Source: Chloroflexota bacterium (lineage in GTDB: Bacteria; Chloroflexota; UBA11872; UBA12225). From it: DNA of 54,742 bases. The position numbers and the translations under genes were made by a program. Below, piece after piece: positions 1-8,660 of this stretch (position 1 is the first letter of the stretch; each line of letters opens with the position of its first letter). The stretch lies in NCBI GenBank assembly GCA_030447525.1, contig JAUJOR010000025.1, forward strand, positions 1-54,742, in the 5' to 3' direction. Under the pieces are notes generated by a model, which saw only the letters and a program-made list of their open reading frames with translations, was not told the DNA's origin and did no database searches.

Positions 1-645
1 GGGCGCCCCCCCCGCCCCCCCCCGGCGCCGCCCCCGCGCGCCGGGGCGCCGGGGGCCACCGGGGCGCGGGCTTGGAACGCCCTGGCCGGAAAGCTCACCG
101 ACGCCATCCGCGCCCACGACGATCGCCACACCATCGTCGTCCAGTCGCACCGGGCCAGCCCGGAGGCCTTTCGCCACCTCCGCCCAACGCGTGACGCCAA
201 CACCCTGTACAGCTTCCACTGCTTCGAGCCCCGCCCCTTTACCCAGCAGGGTCTCGCCGAGGCCGGCGACCCTCCCCGCTTGGTGGCGGAACACCCCCTG
301 ACCTACCCGGGCACGATCGACGGCGAGCGGTGGGACCGGGCGCGCCTGCAGCGCCCGCTGGAGCCGGCGCTGGAGTTTCGCCGTGTCTACGAGGTGCCGG
401 TGTACGTCGGGGCCTTCGGAGTCGCCAGCGGGGCCCCCCGCGCCGCCCAGTTGACCTGGCTGCGCACCGTCCTGTCTCTGTGCCGCACCCATGGCCTGGG
501 CTGGGCGTACTGGACATACAAGGGCGGGCCGTTCGGCCTCGCCGCCGGCGCCGGCAGAAGCGGCGCCGGCGTTCGCCCCGAGCGCTACGGCAACTCCCTG
601 GGGGTAGACTACGACCTCCTGGGCGTTCTACAAAGCGAGGCGTGA
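1..645 (+). CDS. C-terminal part of a GH5-type glycoside hydrolase (5' end outside window), nucleophile position altered
   Basis: The frame is open from base 1 and ends at a TGA, so only the last ~214 residues are visible. The segment with 'SFHCFEP' followed by 'FTQQG' is typical of GH5 cellulase/mannanase-like enzymes (substrate-binding His region), and 'GWAYWTYKGGPFG' is the usual C-terminal aromatic strand. Where the family has the nucleophile Glu in 'VGEFG', this protein reads 'VYVGAFG' (Ala codon GCC at 412-414). The N-terminal half with the acid/base Glu is missing from the window. The first ~55 bases are almost pure G/C and may be a misassembled end, so the first ~18 residues are unreliable. 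It could be a catalytically dead paralogue or a pseudogene. Confidence 0.7.
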   Translation, partial: GRPPRPPPAPPPRAGAPGATGARAWNALAGKLTDAIRAHDDRHTIVVQSHRASPEAFRHLRPTRDANTLYSFHCFEPRPFTQQGLAEAGDPPRLVAEHPLTYPGTIDGERWDRARLQRPLEPALEFRRVYEVPVYVGAFGVASGAPRAAQLTWLRTVLSLCRTHGLGWAYWTYKGGPFGLAAGAGRSGAGVRPERYGNSLGVDYDLLGVLQSEA

Positions 646-658
646 TACCCTCTGTCCA

Positions 659-1600
659 ATGCAGCCGGTGGATCAGCAAGCGGTGGATCAGCAAGCCCCC
701 GCGGCACCGGCCGTTCACCAGGACGCGACGGGTGGCCCGTACCTTTCGGTTGCCATCACGGCGTACAACGAGGCCCGCCGGTTGCCTCCCTCCCTCGGTC
801 ACATCCTGCCTTACCTGGAAGCCCAGCCCTACAGCTACGAGGTCGTGGTCAATGACGACGGCTCGGCCGACGCCACCGCCGACGTCGTGCGCGACTTCGC
901 CCGTCGCTTTCCCCAGCGCGTCCGGTTGCTGCAGGCCGGCCTGAACCAGGGCAAGGGCGCCGGCCTGCGCCGCGCCGTCCTGGCCAGTTGCGGGCGCTAC
1001 GTCCTCTTCTCCGACGCCGACTTCTCCACTCCCATTGAGGAGCTCCCGCGCCTGTTGCAGCGGCTGGAGACCGGCGCCGACGTCGTGATCGGCTCACGCA
1101 TCCAGCCGGATGGGAGCGACATGCGCGTCTCCCAGCCGAGATACCGCCGCCTGTTTGGCAGGCTCTTTCACCGCCTGGCCGATCCGCTCATCGTCCGGGG
1201 CATCGCCGACACCCAGAGCGGGTTCAAGGCCTTCCGCGGGGAGGTGGCCCGCGAGCTGTTCCGTGACAGCCGCCTCACGAGCATCATCTTTGACATCGAG
1301 GTGCTGTACCTGGCGCAGCGCCGGGGCTACCGCGTGGCGGAGGTGCCGGTGCGCTGGACGAATGCCGGTGGCTCGCGCATGCGCGTCACCCCCCAACACG
1401 CCGCCCGCGTCTTCTGGGACCTCCTGCGCGTCCCCTTGCTCCACCGTGAGACGCCGCGTCGTGGCGCGCTACCCCGCCGGGCCACCGGCGCCCCGGGGCA
1501 ACACCAGCCTGCCCGACCCGGGTGTCCGCCCAAGACCCTCGACCAGCGCCGGGCGGGTGCCGACGGAGGCGCCCCGTCCTCCATTCCCAGCGGTCCCTAG
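659..1600 (+). CDS. Family 2 glycosyltransferase, dolichyl/polyprenyl-phosphate glucosyltransferase-like
   Basis: GT2 enzymes of this type transfer a sugar from a nucleotide donor to a polyprenyl phosphate or related membrane acceptor on the cytoplasmic face. The protein (313 residues) opens its GT-A fold with 'LSVAITAYNEARRLP', has the 'NDDGSADAT' nucleotide-binding loop, 'LNQGKGAGLRRA', and the metal-binding 'FSDADFSTP' (DXD-type), then 'DTQSGFKAFRG' as in DPG synthases. The last ~40 residues are Arg/Pro-rich and poorly conserved. It starts 13 bp after the GH5 fragment. The TAG stop at 1598-1600 is formed by the end of a palindromic element. No membrane helices are visible, so it is a soluble or peripheral enzyme. 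The acceptor is unknown. Confidence 0.8.
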   Translation: MQPVDQQAVDQQAPAAPAVHQDATGGPYLSVAITAYNEARRLPPSLGHILPYLEAQPYSYEVVVNDDGSADATADVVRDFARRFPQRVRLLQAGLNQGKGAGLRRAVLASCGRYVLFSDADFSTPIEELPRLLQRLETGADVVIGSRIQPDGSDMRVSQPRYRRLFGRLFHRLADPLIVRGIADTQSGFKAFRGEVARELFRDSRLTSIIFDIEVLYLAQRRGYRVAEVPVRWTNAGGSRMRVTPQHAARVFWDLLRVPLLHRETPRRGALPRRATGAPGQHQPARPGCPPKTLDQRRAGADGGAPSSIPSGP

Positions 1601-1703
1601 GAGGCTGGGTCACGGGTCGTGCGATAGACTACATCTAGCGTCCTGGCACATCGCCGAAACCCTACATCTAGTGGCATGTAGCACCCGTGACCCAGCCTCC
1701 TAG
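1597..1703. mobile_element. Short CTAG-bounded inverted-repeat element (MITE-like), copy 1
   Basis: A 107-bp element is bounded by a perfect 21-bp inverted repeat (1597-1617 and 1683-1703) whose outermost bases are CTAG. The core is GGCTGGGTCACGGGT. The interior is less GC-rich than the surroundings and holds a direct repeat CTACATCTAG (1629 and 1662). The left CTAG supplies the stop codon of the upstream glycosyltransferase gene. There is no coding capacity. If CTAG is a target-site duplication this would be a non-autonomous element; alternatively it is one long transcription-terminating hairpin. Confidence 0.55.
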
Positions 1704-1794
1704 TGGCCAGTCGCCGGCTCACGGCGCCCGGAGCGCCACAGCGGCACCCCTAACCCGTCCGTCCCGTACCCGGTACAAGGAGCGAGTAGAAGAG

Positions 1795-3237
1795 ATGGCA
1801 CCGACCGACCAGACCGCCGTCGTCGATCCCAGCATGTTCCGCGAGTACGACATCCGAGGCTTCGTCGACCAGAACTTTACCGAGCCGGTGCTCGCCAAGA
1901 TCGGTAAGGCTTACGGCACCTATCTCGCCGGCCGGGGGGGGGCAGACGCCGGCCCGGGGACGCTGGCCGTGGGACGAGACGTCCGCCTTTCCTCCGCGCG
2001 CTACACCCGCGCCCTGATTGACGGGCTGCGCTCCACCGGGGCCGGTATCGTGGACGTCGGGCAAGTCCCTACCCCATTGGTCTACTTTGCCGTGAATCAG
2101 CTCCACAGCGATGGGGGCGCGGCCGTCACGGCGAGTCACAATCCCCCGCAGTACAACGGCCTCAAGCTGCGCAAGCGCGACCCGGGCCTGCCCAACGGCC
2201 TCCCCCTGTTACCGGACGAGATCCAGGAGGTGCGCCGCCTGGCGCAGGAGGGACCCTACCGCGAGGCCGCCCCTGGCCCCCAGCGCGAGCAGGACGTCGT
2301 CCAGGACTACGTGTCTTACGTGCAAGGGCGCATCACCCTCGGTCGCCGTCTCAAGGTGGTCGTCGACGCCGGAAACGGCGTCGCCGGGCCGGTAGCGGTG
2401 CAGACACTGACGGCCATCGGCTGCGACGTCGTCCCACTGTACTGCGACCCGGACGGCACCTTCCCCAACCACATGCCCGACCCAATCAAGCCGGAAAATC
2501 TACAAGACCTCATCGTCAAGGTCAAGGAGACGGGGGCGGACCTGGGGATCGCCCTCGACGGCGATGGCGACCGGCTTGGCATCGTGGACGACCAGGGGCA
2601 GATCCTGGAAGCCGACCGGTACTTGATCCTCCTGGCCCGCAGCGCCTTGCGCGGGCATCCCGGGGGCAGCGTCGTCTTCGACGTGAAGTGCTCCATGGCC
2701 CTCATCGAGGAGATCGAGCGCATGGGGGGCAAGCCGGTGATGTCCCGCACCGGCTACCCCAACATCATGGCCCGCCGGCGCGAGGTGCAGGCGGTGCTGG
2801 CCGGCGAGCTCTCCGGCCACATGTTCTTCAACGACCCGGTCATCGATTTCGACGATGGGACGTTCGCCGGAGCCAACCTGATCCAGGCCCTCTCCCAGGA
2901 GCAAGGGCCCCTCTCCGCGATCGTCGCCGGGCTCCCCAAGTACTACTCCACCCCGGAGGAGCGCTTCCATTGCCCGGACGACCAGAAGTTCGCCGTGATC
3001 GACCAGCTGCGTGACGCCTTCCGCGCCGACCCATCAGTCAAGGGGATCATCGACCTGGACGGGGCGCGGGTAACGCTCGAAGGGGGCTGGGGCCTCGTCC
3101 GCGCCTCCAATACCGAGCCGGCCCTGACCACCCGCTTCGAGGCCATCACGCCAGAGCGCACCGAAGAGATCCGCCAGGAGTTCATGCACCGCATGGCCGG
3201 GATCCCCGCCGTCGACCTGACCCGCAGCGGCCACTAG
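1795..3237 (+). CDS. algC: Phosphomannomutase/phosphoglucomutase
   Basis: Interconverts hexose-6-phosphates and hexose-1-phosphates in the cytoplasm, feeding nucleotide-sugar synthesis. The 480-residue protein has all four family signatures: the phosphoserine loop 'TASHNP' (residues 112-117), the metal loop 'DGDGDR' (255-260), a sugar-binding 'GELSGH' and the phosphate-binding 'RASNTEP' near the C-terminus. The start 'MAPTDQ' at 1795 is chosen because conserved sequence ('FREYDIRG') begins 15 residues later and an AAGGAG lies upstream at 1777-1782; an in-frame start at 1687 would lie inside the palindromic element. It follows the glycosyltransferase, consistent with a polysaccharide-synthesis role. 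Phosphomannomutase versus phosphoglucomutase preference cannot be read from sequence. Confidence 0.88.
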   Translation: MAPTDQTAVVDPSMFREYDIRGFVDQNFTEPVLAKIGKAYGTYLAGRGGADAGPGTLAVGRDVRLSSARYTRALIDGLRSTGAGIVDVGQVPTPLVYFAVNQLHSDGGAAVTASHNPPQYNGLKLRKRDPGLPNGLPLLPDEIQEVRRLAQEGPYREAAPGPQREQDVVQDYVSYVQGRITLGRRLKVVVDAGNGVAGPVAVQTLTAIGCDVVPLYCDPDGTFPNHMPDPIKPENLQDLIVKVKETGADLGIALDGDGDRLGIVDDQGQILEADRYLILLARSALRGHPGGSVVFDVKCSMALIEEIERMGGKPVMSRTGYPNIMARRREVQAVLAGELSGHMFFNDPVIDFDDGTFAGANLIQALSQEQGPLSAIVAGLPKYYSTPEERFHCPDDQKFAVIDQLRDAFRADPSVKGIIDLDGARVTLEGGWGLVRASNTEPALTTRFEAITPERTEEIRQEFMHRMAGIPAVDLTRSGH

Positions 3238-3363
3238 CGCCAGCGCCGGGGCTGAGGACGGCACGGCATACCCCTTGCCTAGCCAGTGGTGACTACGCCG
3301 GGGAGATCGCGATATGGGATTGCTCGAGCGGCTAGCCGGCGCGCTCGGTGGACGGCAGCTCTC

Positions 3364-4290
3364 CTAAGAGGGCGGGGCCCCTGGTAGCAGCCCGGTGGCA
3401 TCCTGGCGCCATCGCTTCGGGGCGCCAGCACCCACCGCACCCGCCGGTGCCGGCTGGGCCTCGTTGAGCCCGTTCTTGAGCTCCCGCACGAAGACGTTGG
3501 GCGCGGCCGGCAAGGGCTCTTGTTGGTAAGCGAAGGCGTTGTGCAGGTGGATGCTTTCATCCGCCTCGCACTCCACCTCGAACCAGGTGACGAGTGGATG
3601 GGCACGTAGCCAGAGCACCACGTCACGTAGCACGTCCTCGACGAACTTGGGGTTAAAGTACCCCTTCTCGGTGACGTACTTCTCGTCCTCCCGCTTCACC
3701 AACGGATAGATCTCGCAGCTGCCGAACCGCTCCAGCTGGGCGATCAGGTCTTCCAGCCAGAGATACTCTCGCGGCACGGTGCGGAGCTTCACCCGCAGCC
3801 AGGCCCGTTGGTTGTGCGCCCCGGCGGCGGAGATCTCCCGGCTGCAGGGGCATACCGTGGTGATAGGAATCTGGACGCCGACCACCAGATCGTAGCCTTC
3901 CCGCTCCGAGAGCGTGGCGGTGAACTGGCAGTCGTAGCCCATGGTGCTCACCTGCCGGCTCACCGGTGCCGCTCGGGGCAGGAAATACGTGAAGCCGACG
4001 TGGATCTGGGCCTGATCGGCCTCCAGGCGCCCGCGCGTGTCCTCCAAGATGCGCTGCAGCTGGCCGGTCGCCGACGGCAGATCCTTCCACCGCTCCAAGA
4101 TCTCCACGAAGCGGCTCATGTGGGTGCCCTTGTAGTGTCGGGGCAGGTCGACGCTCAGCTGGATGTGCGCCAGCACCGTCTGAATGGCCCCCGACTGCTC
4201 CTGGATGCGGAACGGGAGCTGCACGTTCTTGACGCCGACGCGCTGGAGATCGACCTCTCTCTGATCGGCCCCTCCCTGGATGTCCTTCAT
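3364..4290 (-). CDS. folE2: GTP cyclohydrolase FolE2 (type IB)
   Basis: Converts GTP to 7,8-dihydroneopterin triphosphate, the first step of tetrahydrofolate and queuosine-precursor synthesis, using a non-zinc-restricted metal site. The 308-residue protein shows the FolE2 signature 'TVCPCSREIS' (residues 145-153) and 'GAHNQR' (157-162); the Cys in that motif and His159 match the known metal ligands of the family. A Pro/Ala-rich tail of ~30 residues follows the conserved end. It is convergent with the phosphomutase (126-bp gap) and divergent from uvrA (259-bp gap). No canonical FolE is seen in the window. Confidence 0.92.
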   Translation of the reverse strand: MKDIQGGADQREVDLQRVGVKNVQLPFRIQEQSGAIQTVLAHIQLSVDLPRHYKGTHMSRFVEILERWKDLPSATGQLQRILEDTRGRLEADQAQIHVGFTYFLPRAAPVSRQVSTMGYDCQFTATLSEREGYDLVVGVQIPITTVCPCSREISAAGAHNQRAWLRVKLRTVPREYLWLEDLIAQLERFGSCEIYPLVKREDEKYVTEKGYFNPKFVEDVLRDVVLWLRAHPLVTWFEVECEADESIHLHNAFAYQQEPLPAAPNVFVRELKNGLNEAQPAPAGAVGAGAPKRWRQDATGLLPGAPPS

Positions 4291-4549
4291 ATCCTGCCCA
4301 TTCTACCGATCATCTCCAATCCGGCGGCGCAGCGGCCCCATCCGGTGGACCTGACGCAACTCCCCTGGGTGCCCCGCGTTATGGTGACTGAACGTGCTAG
4401 AACAGATGCGCTAACATGAGGCGCACAGGGGCCGGAGGCCAACGCACTGCCCGCGCCCCTCGGTGGCCAGGGAACGGGTTGGCCTGTGCCGTGACGCGTC
4501 GCCGCTCGAGCGCGCCGGTGCATCAGGCGAGCCTTTTGCAGGAGTGGTC

Positions 4550-7500
4550 ATGAGACCGGACACCATCGTTATCCGGGGGGCGCGGGAGCACAACCTCAAA
4601 GGCGTGGACGTGGTACTCCCGCGCGATCGTCTCGTCGTCCTCACCGGCGTCTCCGGCTCCGGCAAGTCCTCCCTGGCCTTCGACACGCTGTACGCCGAGG
4701 GGCAGCGACGCTATGTCGAGAGTCTCTCCGCCTACGCCCGTCAGTTCCTCGGGACGCAGCAGAAGCCCCAGGTTGATTACATCGCCGGGCTGTCTCCGGC
4801 CATCGCCATCGAGCAGAAGACAGCCTCCCGGAACCCCCGCTCTACGGTGGGGACGGTGACGGAGATCCACGACTACCTGCGCGTCTTGTACGCCCGCGTG
4901 GGACACCCCCACTGCCCTGGCTGCGGGCGGCCGGTAGGGGCGCAGTCGGCGGAGCAGATCGTCGACCAGGTGCTGGCCCAGCCACCCGGCTCGGAGTGGC
5001 TCCTCCTCGCCCCGCTGGCCCGCAATCGCAAGGGGGAATACCAGGACCTCTTCGCCAAGGCCAGGAAAGACGGCTTTGCCCGAGTACGGGTCAACGGGCA
5101 GGTCCGCTCCCTGGACGAGCCGATCAGCCTGAACAAGAAGCTGAAGCACCTGATCGACCTGGTCGTCGACCGCATCCGCCTCCCGGCACCACACCCGGGA
5201 CAGGCGGGCAGCGAGCGAACGGGCAGCGAACGAGAGGGCGACGAAGGCATCGACCGCGCCCGATTGATGGACTCGGTGGAGACGGCCCTGCGCTTTGGCG
5301 ACGGCTCCCTGGTTCTGGCGCCTTATGGGGGTAGTTCGAAGCCTGAAGACGATGGTGCGGCGGCTGGAGGGGGAGGTCCGGCACCGGACGGCGTGGGACC
5401 CCACACCGGGGAGGTGAAAGGCGGGGCTTCCGGCGGGGGACTGAAGGGCCTGGCCGCGCTGGCCGGAGACCTGCTCTTCTCGGAGAAGAACGCCTGCCTC
5501 TACTGCGGCCTGTCCTTCGAGGAGCTCAGCCCGCAACTATTCTCCTTCAACTCCCCTATCGGGGCCTGCCCGGAGTGCCTCGGCCTGGGCTCGACCCTGG
5601 AGGTGGACGTGGCCCTGGTGATACCAGACGGCTCCAAGTCCTTACGTCAGGGGGCCATCATCCCCTGGGGGGAGCAGGAGGACGAGCGCGACGCCGATAC
5701 GTGGGGCGAGCGCTACCGCGCCCAGGTCCTCACCCACTACGACATCCCCGCGGACGTCCCCTTCGACCAGCTCAGCGCCGTCCACCAGGACATCCTCCTA
5801 CACGGCGGCAAGGGTGACCGTATCAAGGTCACCTGGCAAAGCAAGAGTGGCTCCGGGGGCTCCTGGTTCTCGAAATGGGAGGGGGTCATTCCCCGGCTGC
5901 GCCGCCGGCTCAAGCAGGCCAGCTCGGACGGGATGCGGCAGCATTATCTCCAGTACTTCGCCCAGCAGCCTTGCCCCACTTGCAGGGGGGCCAAGCTCAA
6001 GCCCGAGGCACGGGCGGTGACCGTAGGGGACAAGAGCCTGATCGACGTCGAGCACCTCTCGGTGGCCGATGCCCTGACCTTTTTCGAGCGCCTGCAGCTC
6101 CCGGCGCGTGAGAAGACTATCGCCGACGAGCTGCTCAAGGAGATCCGCGGGCGCTTGCAGTTCCTGCTGAACGTCGGTCTGCATTACCTGACGCTTGACC
6201 GCCCCGCCCCCACCCTTTCCGGAGGGGAGGCCCAGCGCATCCGCCTGGCCAGCCAGATCGGCTGCGGCCTCGTCGGCGTCCTCTACATCCTGGACGAGCC
6301 TTCCATTGGACTGCACCAGCGGGACAACGAGAAGCTCATCCACACCCTGGAGAATCTACGGGACATCGGCAACACCGTCGTCGTCGTCGAGCACGATATG
6401 GAGACCATGCAAGCGGCGGACTACATCGTAGACTTCGGCCCCGGGGCCGGCGTGCACGGGGGCCACGTCGTCGCCGCCGGGACGCCGGCGGAGGTGGCTC
6501 GGGCCACGGAGTCCCTCACCGGCCAGTACCTGAGCGGCGCGCGCGCCATTCCCGTGCCACCGGAGCGCCACCCCACAGGCGACGCCTGGCTGACGGTGCG
6601 CGGGGCCCGCGAGCACAACCTCAAGGACATCACCGTACGCTTTCCCCTGGGGGTACTCACCGTCGTCACCGGCGTCTCCGGCTCCGGCAAGTCCTCCCTG
6701 GTCAACGAGATCCTGTTCAAGGCCTTGGAGCGCGACCTGATGCGGGGGAGCGTCCGGCCGGGGCGCCACGACGCCATCGAGGGGCTGGCCCAGCTGGACA
6801 AGATCATCGCCATCGACCAGGATCCTATCGGGCGCACGCCCCGCTCCAACCCGGCGACGTACGTCGGCGTCTACGACGACATCCGGGCGCTGTTTGCCCA
6901 GGTGCCGGAGGCCCGCATTCGGGGCTACAAGCCGGGGCGCTTCTCCTTTAACGTCAAGGGGGGGCGCTGCGAGGCCTGCCAGGGCGATGGGCTGAAGCGG
7001 ATTGAGATGCAGTTCCTGGCCGACGTCTTTGTCCCCTGCGAAGTCTGCCAGGGCAAGCGCTTCAACCGCGAGACCCTGGAGGTCAGGTTCAAGGGCCAGA
7101 GCATCGCCGACGTCCTGGGGATGACCATCGACGAGGCCGCTACCCTGTTCGAGAACGTCCCGCACGTCGCCCGCATCCTGGGGACGATGATCGACGTCGG
7201 GCTGGGCTACATGCACGTGGGACAGCCGGCGCCGACCCTCTCCGGAGGGGAGGCGCAGCGGGTAAAGCTGGCCAAGGAGCTGTGCCGCCCGGCCACGGGG
7301 CGCACCCTGTACGTCCTGGACGAGCCGACTACGGGGCTGCACTTCGCCGACGTCCAGAAGCTGTTGGACGTCCTGGGGCGCCTCGTGGATGGGGGCAACA
7401 CGGTGGTAGTGATCGAGCACAACCTGGACGTGATCAAGACGGCAGACTGGATCATCGACCTGGGGCCCGAAGGGGGCCACGGAGGCGGGCACCTCGTCGC

Positions 7501-7834
7501 CCAGGGGACGCCGGAGCAGGTGGCCATCACCCAGGGATCGATCACCGGCGAGTTTCTCCGCCATGCCCTGGCCCCGCCGGCCCGCCGGCAAGGTGAGACA
7601 CCAGAAGGTGAGACACCAGATGGTGAGACACCAGATGGGGTCCTGGCCGTGACCCCGGAGAGCATCAAAGGGCTGCGCCAGACTCTGGGCCTCTCGCAGG
7701 CCGAGGCCGCCCGGGCCATCGGCATCTCCCGTGGCCTACTGGCCGAAGCCGAGCGTGGCCGGCGCGCCGGCGAGCGCACCCTGACGCGCATCGCCCTCGG
7801 CCTGCACGACCTGGCGCCCCTCACCTCGGCGTAA
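4550..7834 (+). CDS. uvrA: UvrA excinuclease ABC subunit A with C-terminal XRE-type helix-turn-helix
   Basis: UvrA is the damage-sensing ATPase of nucleotide excision repair; it dimerises and loads UvrB. The ATG at 4550 is chosen (GGAG at 4541-4544, and 'IVIRGAREHNLK' is the standard N-terminus). Two ABC cassettes are present: Walker A 'GVSGSGKS' at residues 33-40 and again in the second half, and two 'LSGGEAQR' signatures. Zinc-binding CxxC pairs include 'CPGCG', 'CLYCG' and 'CEACQG'. At 1094 residues it is longer than the usual ~950 because of insertions near residues 214-233 and 261-305 and a tail: three GETP[ED] repeats (~1014-1029), then a helix-turn-helix (~1038-1085, 'LGLSQAEAARAIGISRGLL'). 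This fusion is not normal for UvrA. The reading frame is continuous throughout. Confidence 0.95.
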   Translation: MRPDTIVIRGAREHNLKGVDVVLPRDRLVVLTGVSGSGKSSLAFDTLYAEGQRRYVESLSAYARQFLGTQQKPQVDYIAGLSPAIAIEQKTASRNPRSTVGTVTEIHDYLRVLYARVGHPHCPGCGRPVGAQSAEQIVDQVLAQPPGSEWLLLAPLARNRKGEYQDLFAKARKDGFARVRVNGQVRSLDEPISLNKKLKHLIDLVVDRIRLPAPHPGQAGSERTGSEREGDEGIDRARLMDSVETALRFGDGSLVLAPYGGSSKPEDDGAAAGGGGPAPDGVGPHTGEVKGGASGGGLKGLAALAGDLLFSEKNACLYCGLSFEELSPQLFSFNSPIGACPECLGLGSTLEVDVALVIPDGSKSLRQGAIIPWGEQEDERDADTWGERYRAQVLTHYDIPADVPFDQLSAVHQDILLHGGKGDRIKVTWQSKSGSGGSWFSKWEGVIPRLRRRLKQASSDGMRQHYLQYFAQQPCPTCRGAKLKPEARAVTVGDKSLIDVEHLSVADALTFFERLQLPAREKTIADELLKEIRGRLQFLLNVGLHYLTLDRPAPTLSGGEAQRIRLASQIGCGLVGVLYILDEPSIGLHQRDNEKLIHTLENLRDIGNTVVVVEHDMETMQAADYIVDFGPGAGVHGGHVVAAGTPAEVARATESLTGQYLSGARAIPVPPERHPTGDAWLTVRGAREHNLKDITVRFPLGVLTVVTGVSGSGKSSLVNEILFKALERDLMRGSVRPGRHDAIEGLAQLDKIIAIDQDPIGRTPRSNPATYVGVYDDIRALFAQVPEARIRGYKPGRFSFNVKGGRCEACQGDGLKRIEMQFLADVFVPCEVCQGKRFNRETLEVRFKGQSIADVLGMTIDEAATLFENVPHVARILGTMIDVGLGYMHVGQPAPTLSGGEAQRVKLAKELCRPATGRTLYVLDEPTTGLHFADVQKLLDVLGRLVDGGNTVVVIEHNLDVIKTADWIIDLGPEGGHGGGHLVAQGTPEQVAITQGSITGEFLRHALAPPARRQGETPEGETPDGETPDGVLAVTPESIKGLRQTLGLSQAEAARAIGISRGLLAEAERGRRAGERTLTRIALGLHDLAPLTSA
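7591..7635 (+). repeat. 15-bp tandem repeat, three copies, inside uvrA
   Basis: Three consecutive copies of AGGTGAGACACCAGA (third copy starts with T) lie in frame in uvrA and encode GETPE-GETPD-GETPD. They form an acidic, Pro/Thr-containing linker between the second ABC cassette and the helix-turn-helix. Copy number may vary between strains because units are nearly identical. Confidence 0.9.
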
Positions 7835-7917
7835 TCCGTCCCGACGTGTCGCCCGACCAATACACACGTGCCTGCTATCGTATACACATCCTGTCGACCG
7901 GCGACGGGAGAGGCATG

Positions 7918-8163
7918 ATGCGCACGAACATTGTGATCGACGACGAGTTGCTGCGCCGAGCCACGGAGTTGACCGGGCTATCGACGAAGAAGGCGGTGGT
8001 GCAGGAGGCGCTCGAGGACCTCGTGAGGACCAAGCAGCAGGAGCGCGTCCTAGGGTTGCGAGTCAAGATCCATTGGAGCGGCGACCTGGACGCGCTGCGC
8101 CAGGAGCGGCGCTTCGCTGGCGCCGCTGGCGCCGCTGGCGAGGTCGGTGACGACTCTACTTGA
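7918..8163 (+). CDS. vapB: VapB-type antitoxin
   Basis: Antitoxin of a type II toxin-antitoxin pair: it binds the PIN-domain toxin and, through its ribbon-helix-helix N-terminus, usually its own promoter. 'MRTNIVIDDELLRRATELTGLS' and 'TKKAVVQEALEDLVRT' are typical of the VapB/DUF2191 group. Two adjacent ATGs (7915, 7918) follow GGGAGAGG at 7906-7913; the second gives more normal spacing. The C-terminus 'FAGAAGAAGEVGDDST' is encoded by three 9-bp repeats (8115-8141), an apparent recent expansion. The gene overlaps vapC by 17 bp, which implies translational coupling. A GTATAC palindrome upstream (~7880) may be part of the operator. Confidence 0.8.
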   Translation: MRTNIVIDDELLRRATELTGLSTKKAVVQEALEDLVRTKQQERVLGLRVKIHWSGDLDALRQERRFAGAAGAAGEVGDDST

Positions 8164-8551
8164 CACCAGGGTGTGGGTGGACTTCTTCCGCGGCACGCCG
8201 ACACCACAGGTAGCCCTCCTGGAGGAGGTAGTTCGGCAGGGTCGAGCTGTGCTAGGCGACCTGATCTTGTCCGAGGTGCTGCAGGGGATTGAGGACGAGC
8301 GGGAATTCACTCTCGTTCATGACCAGCTGATGGCGTTCCCCGTGCTTTCGATGGGAGGGCCGGTCCTGGCCGTGGCGAGCGCGCGGAACTATCGGCGGTT
8401 GCGGCGGCAAGGGTTCACGGTGCGCAAGACCATTGACTGCTTGATCGCGACATTTTGCATCGAGAACGGGCTCGTGCTGCTACACAACGACCGTGACTTC
8501 GATCCCTTCGAGCGCGCGCTCGGCCTGCGGGTGCTCCACAGCGGAACCTAG
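8147..8551 (+). CDS. vapC: VapC-type PIN-domain ribonuclease toxin
   Basis: PIN-domain endoribonuclease that in known VapC proteins cleaves tRNA or rRNA when freed from its antitoxin. The GTG start at 8147 is needed to include the first acidic residue: 'LLDTRVWVDFF' (Asp6). Other conserved acids are Glu43 in 'LSEVLQG', Asp97 in 'KTIDCLIATFC' and Asp115/Asp117 in 'LLHNDRDFD'. All four active-site acids are present, so the toxin looks intact. The length of 134 residues is normal for the family. The start lies inside the end of vapB. The RNA target is unknown. Confidence 0.85.
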   Translation: MTTLLDTRVWVDFFRGTPTPQVALLEEVVRQGRAVLGDLILSEVLQGIEDEREFTLVHDQLMAFPVLSMGGPVLAVASARNYRRLRRQGFTVRKTIDCLIATFCIENGLVLLHNDRDFDPFERALGLRVLHSGT

Positions 8552-8660
8552 GCAAGCCCTGGCGCCGCGGTGCGGGTGGATCATCTCATACCCCTGAGTC
8601 ATCGCCCCCCCCAGATACGAGGGATATACTCTAGGGCAGGGGAGAAGGGCACCTAGCAGC

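Noticed and set aside
1..55. Genuine proline-rich extension of the GH5 protein
   Set aside because: The stretch is nearly pure C/G with homopolymer runs as at the other window end, more like an assembly edge.
4380..4425. SOS/LexA box upstream of uvrA (TGAACGTGCTAGAACAGATG)
   Set aside because: Two GAAC half-sites are in direct, not inverted, orientation and do not match a LexA consensus I can name.
4463..4549. Upstream ATG for uvrA giving 29 extra residues
   Set aside because: The extra residues do not resemble any UvrA N-terminus; the ATG at 4550 has a ribosome-binding site and starts right at the conserved region.
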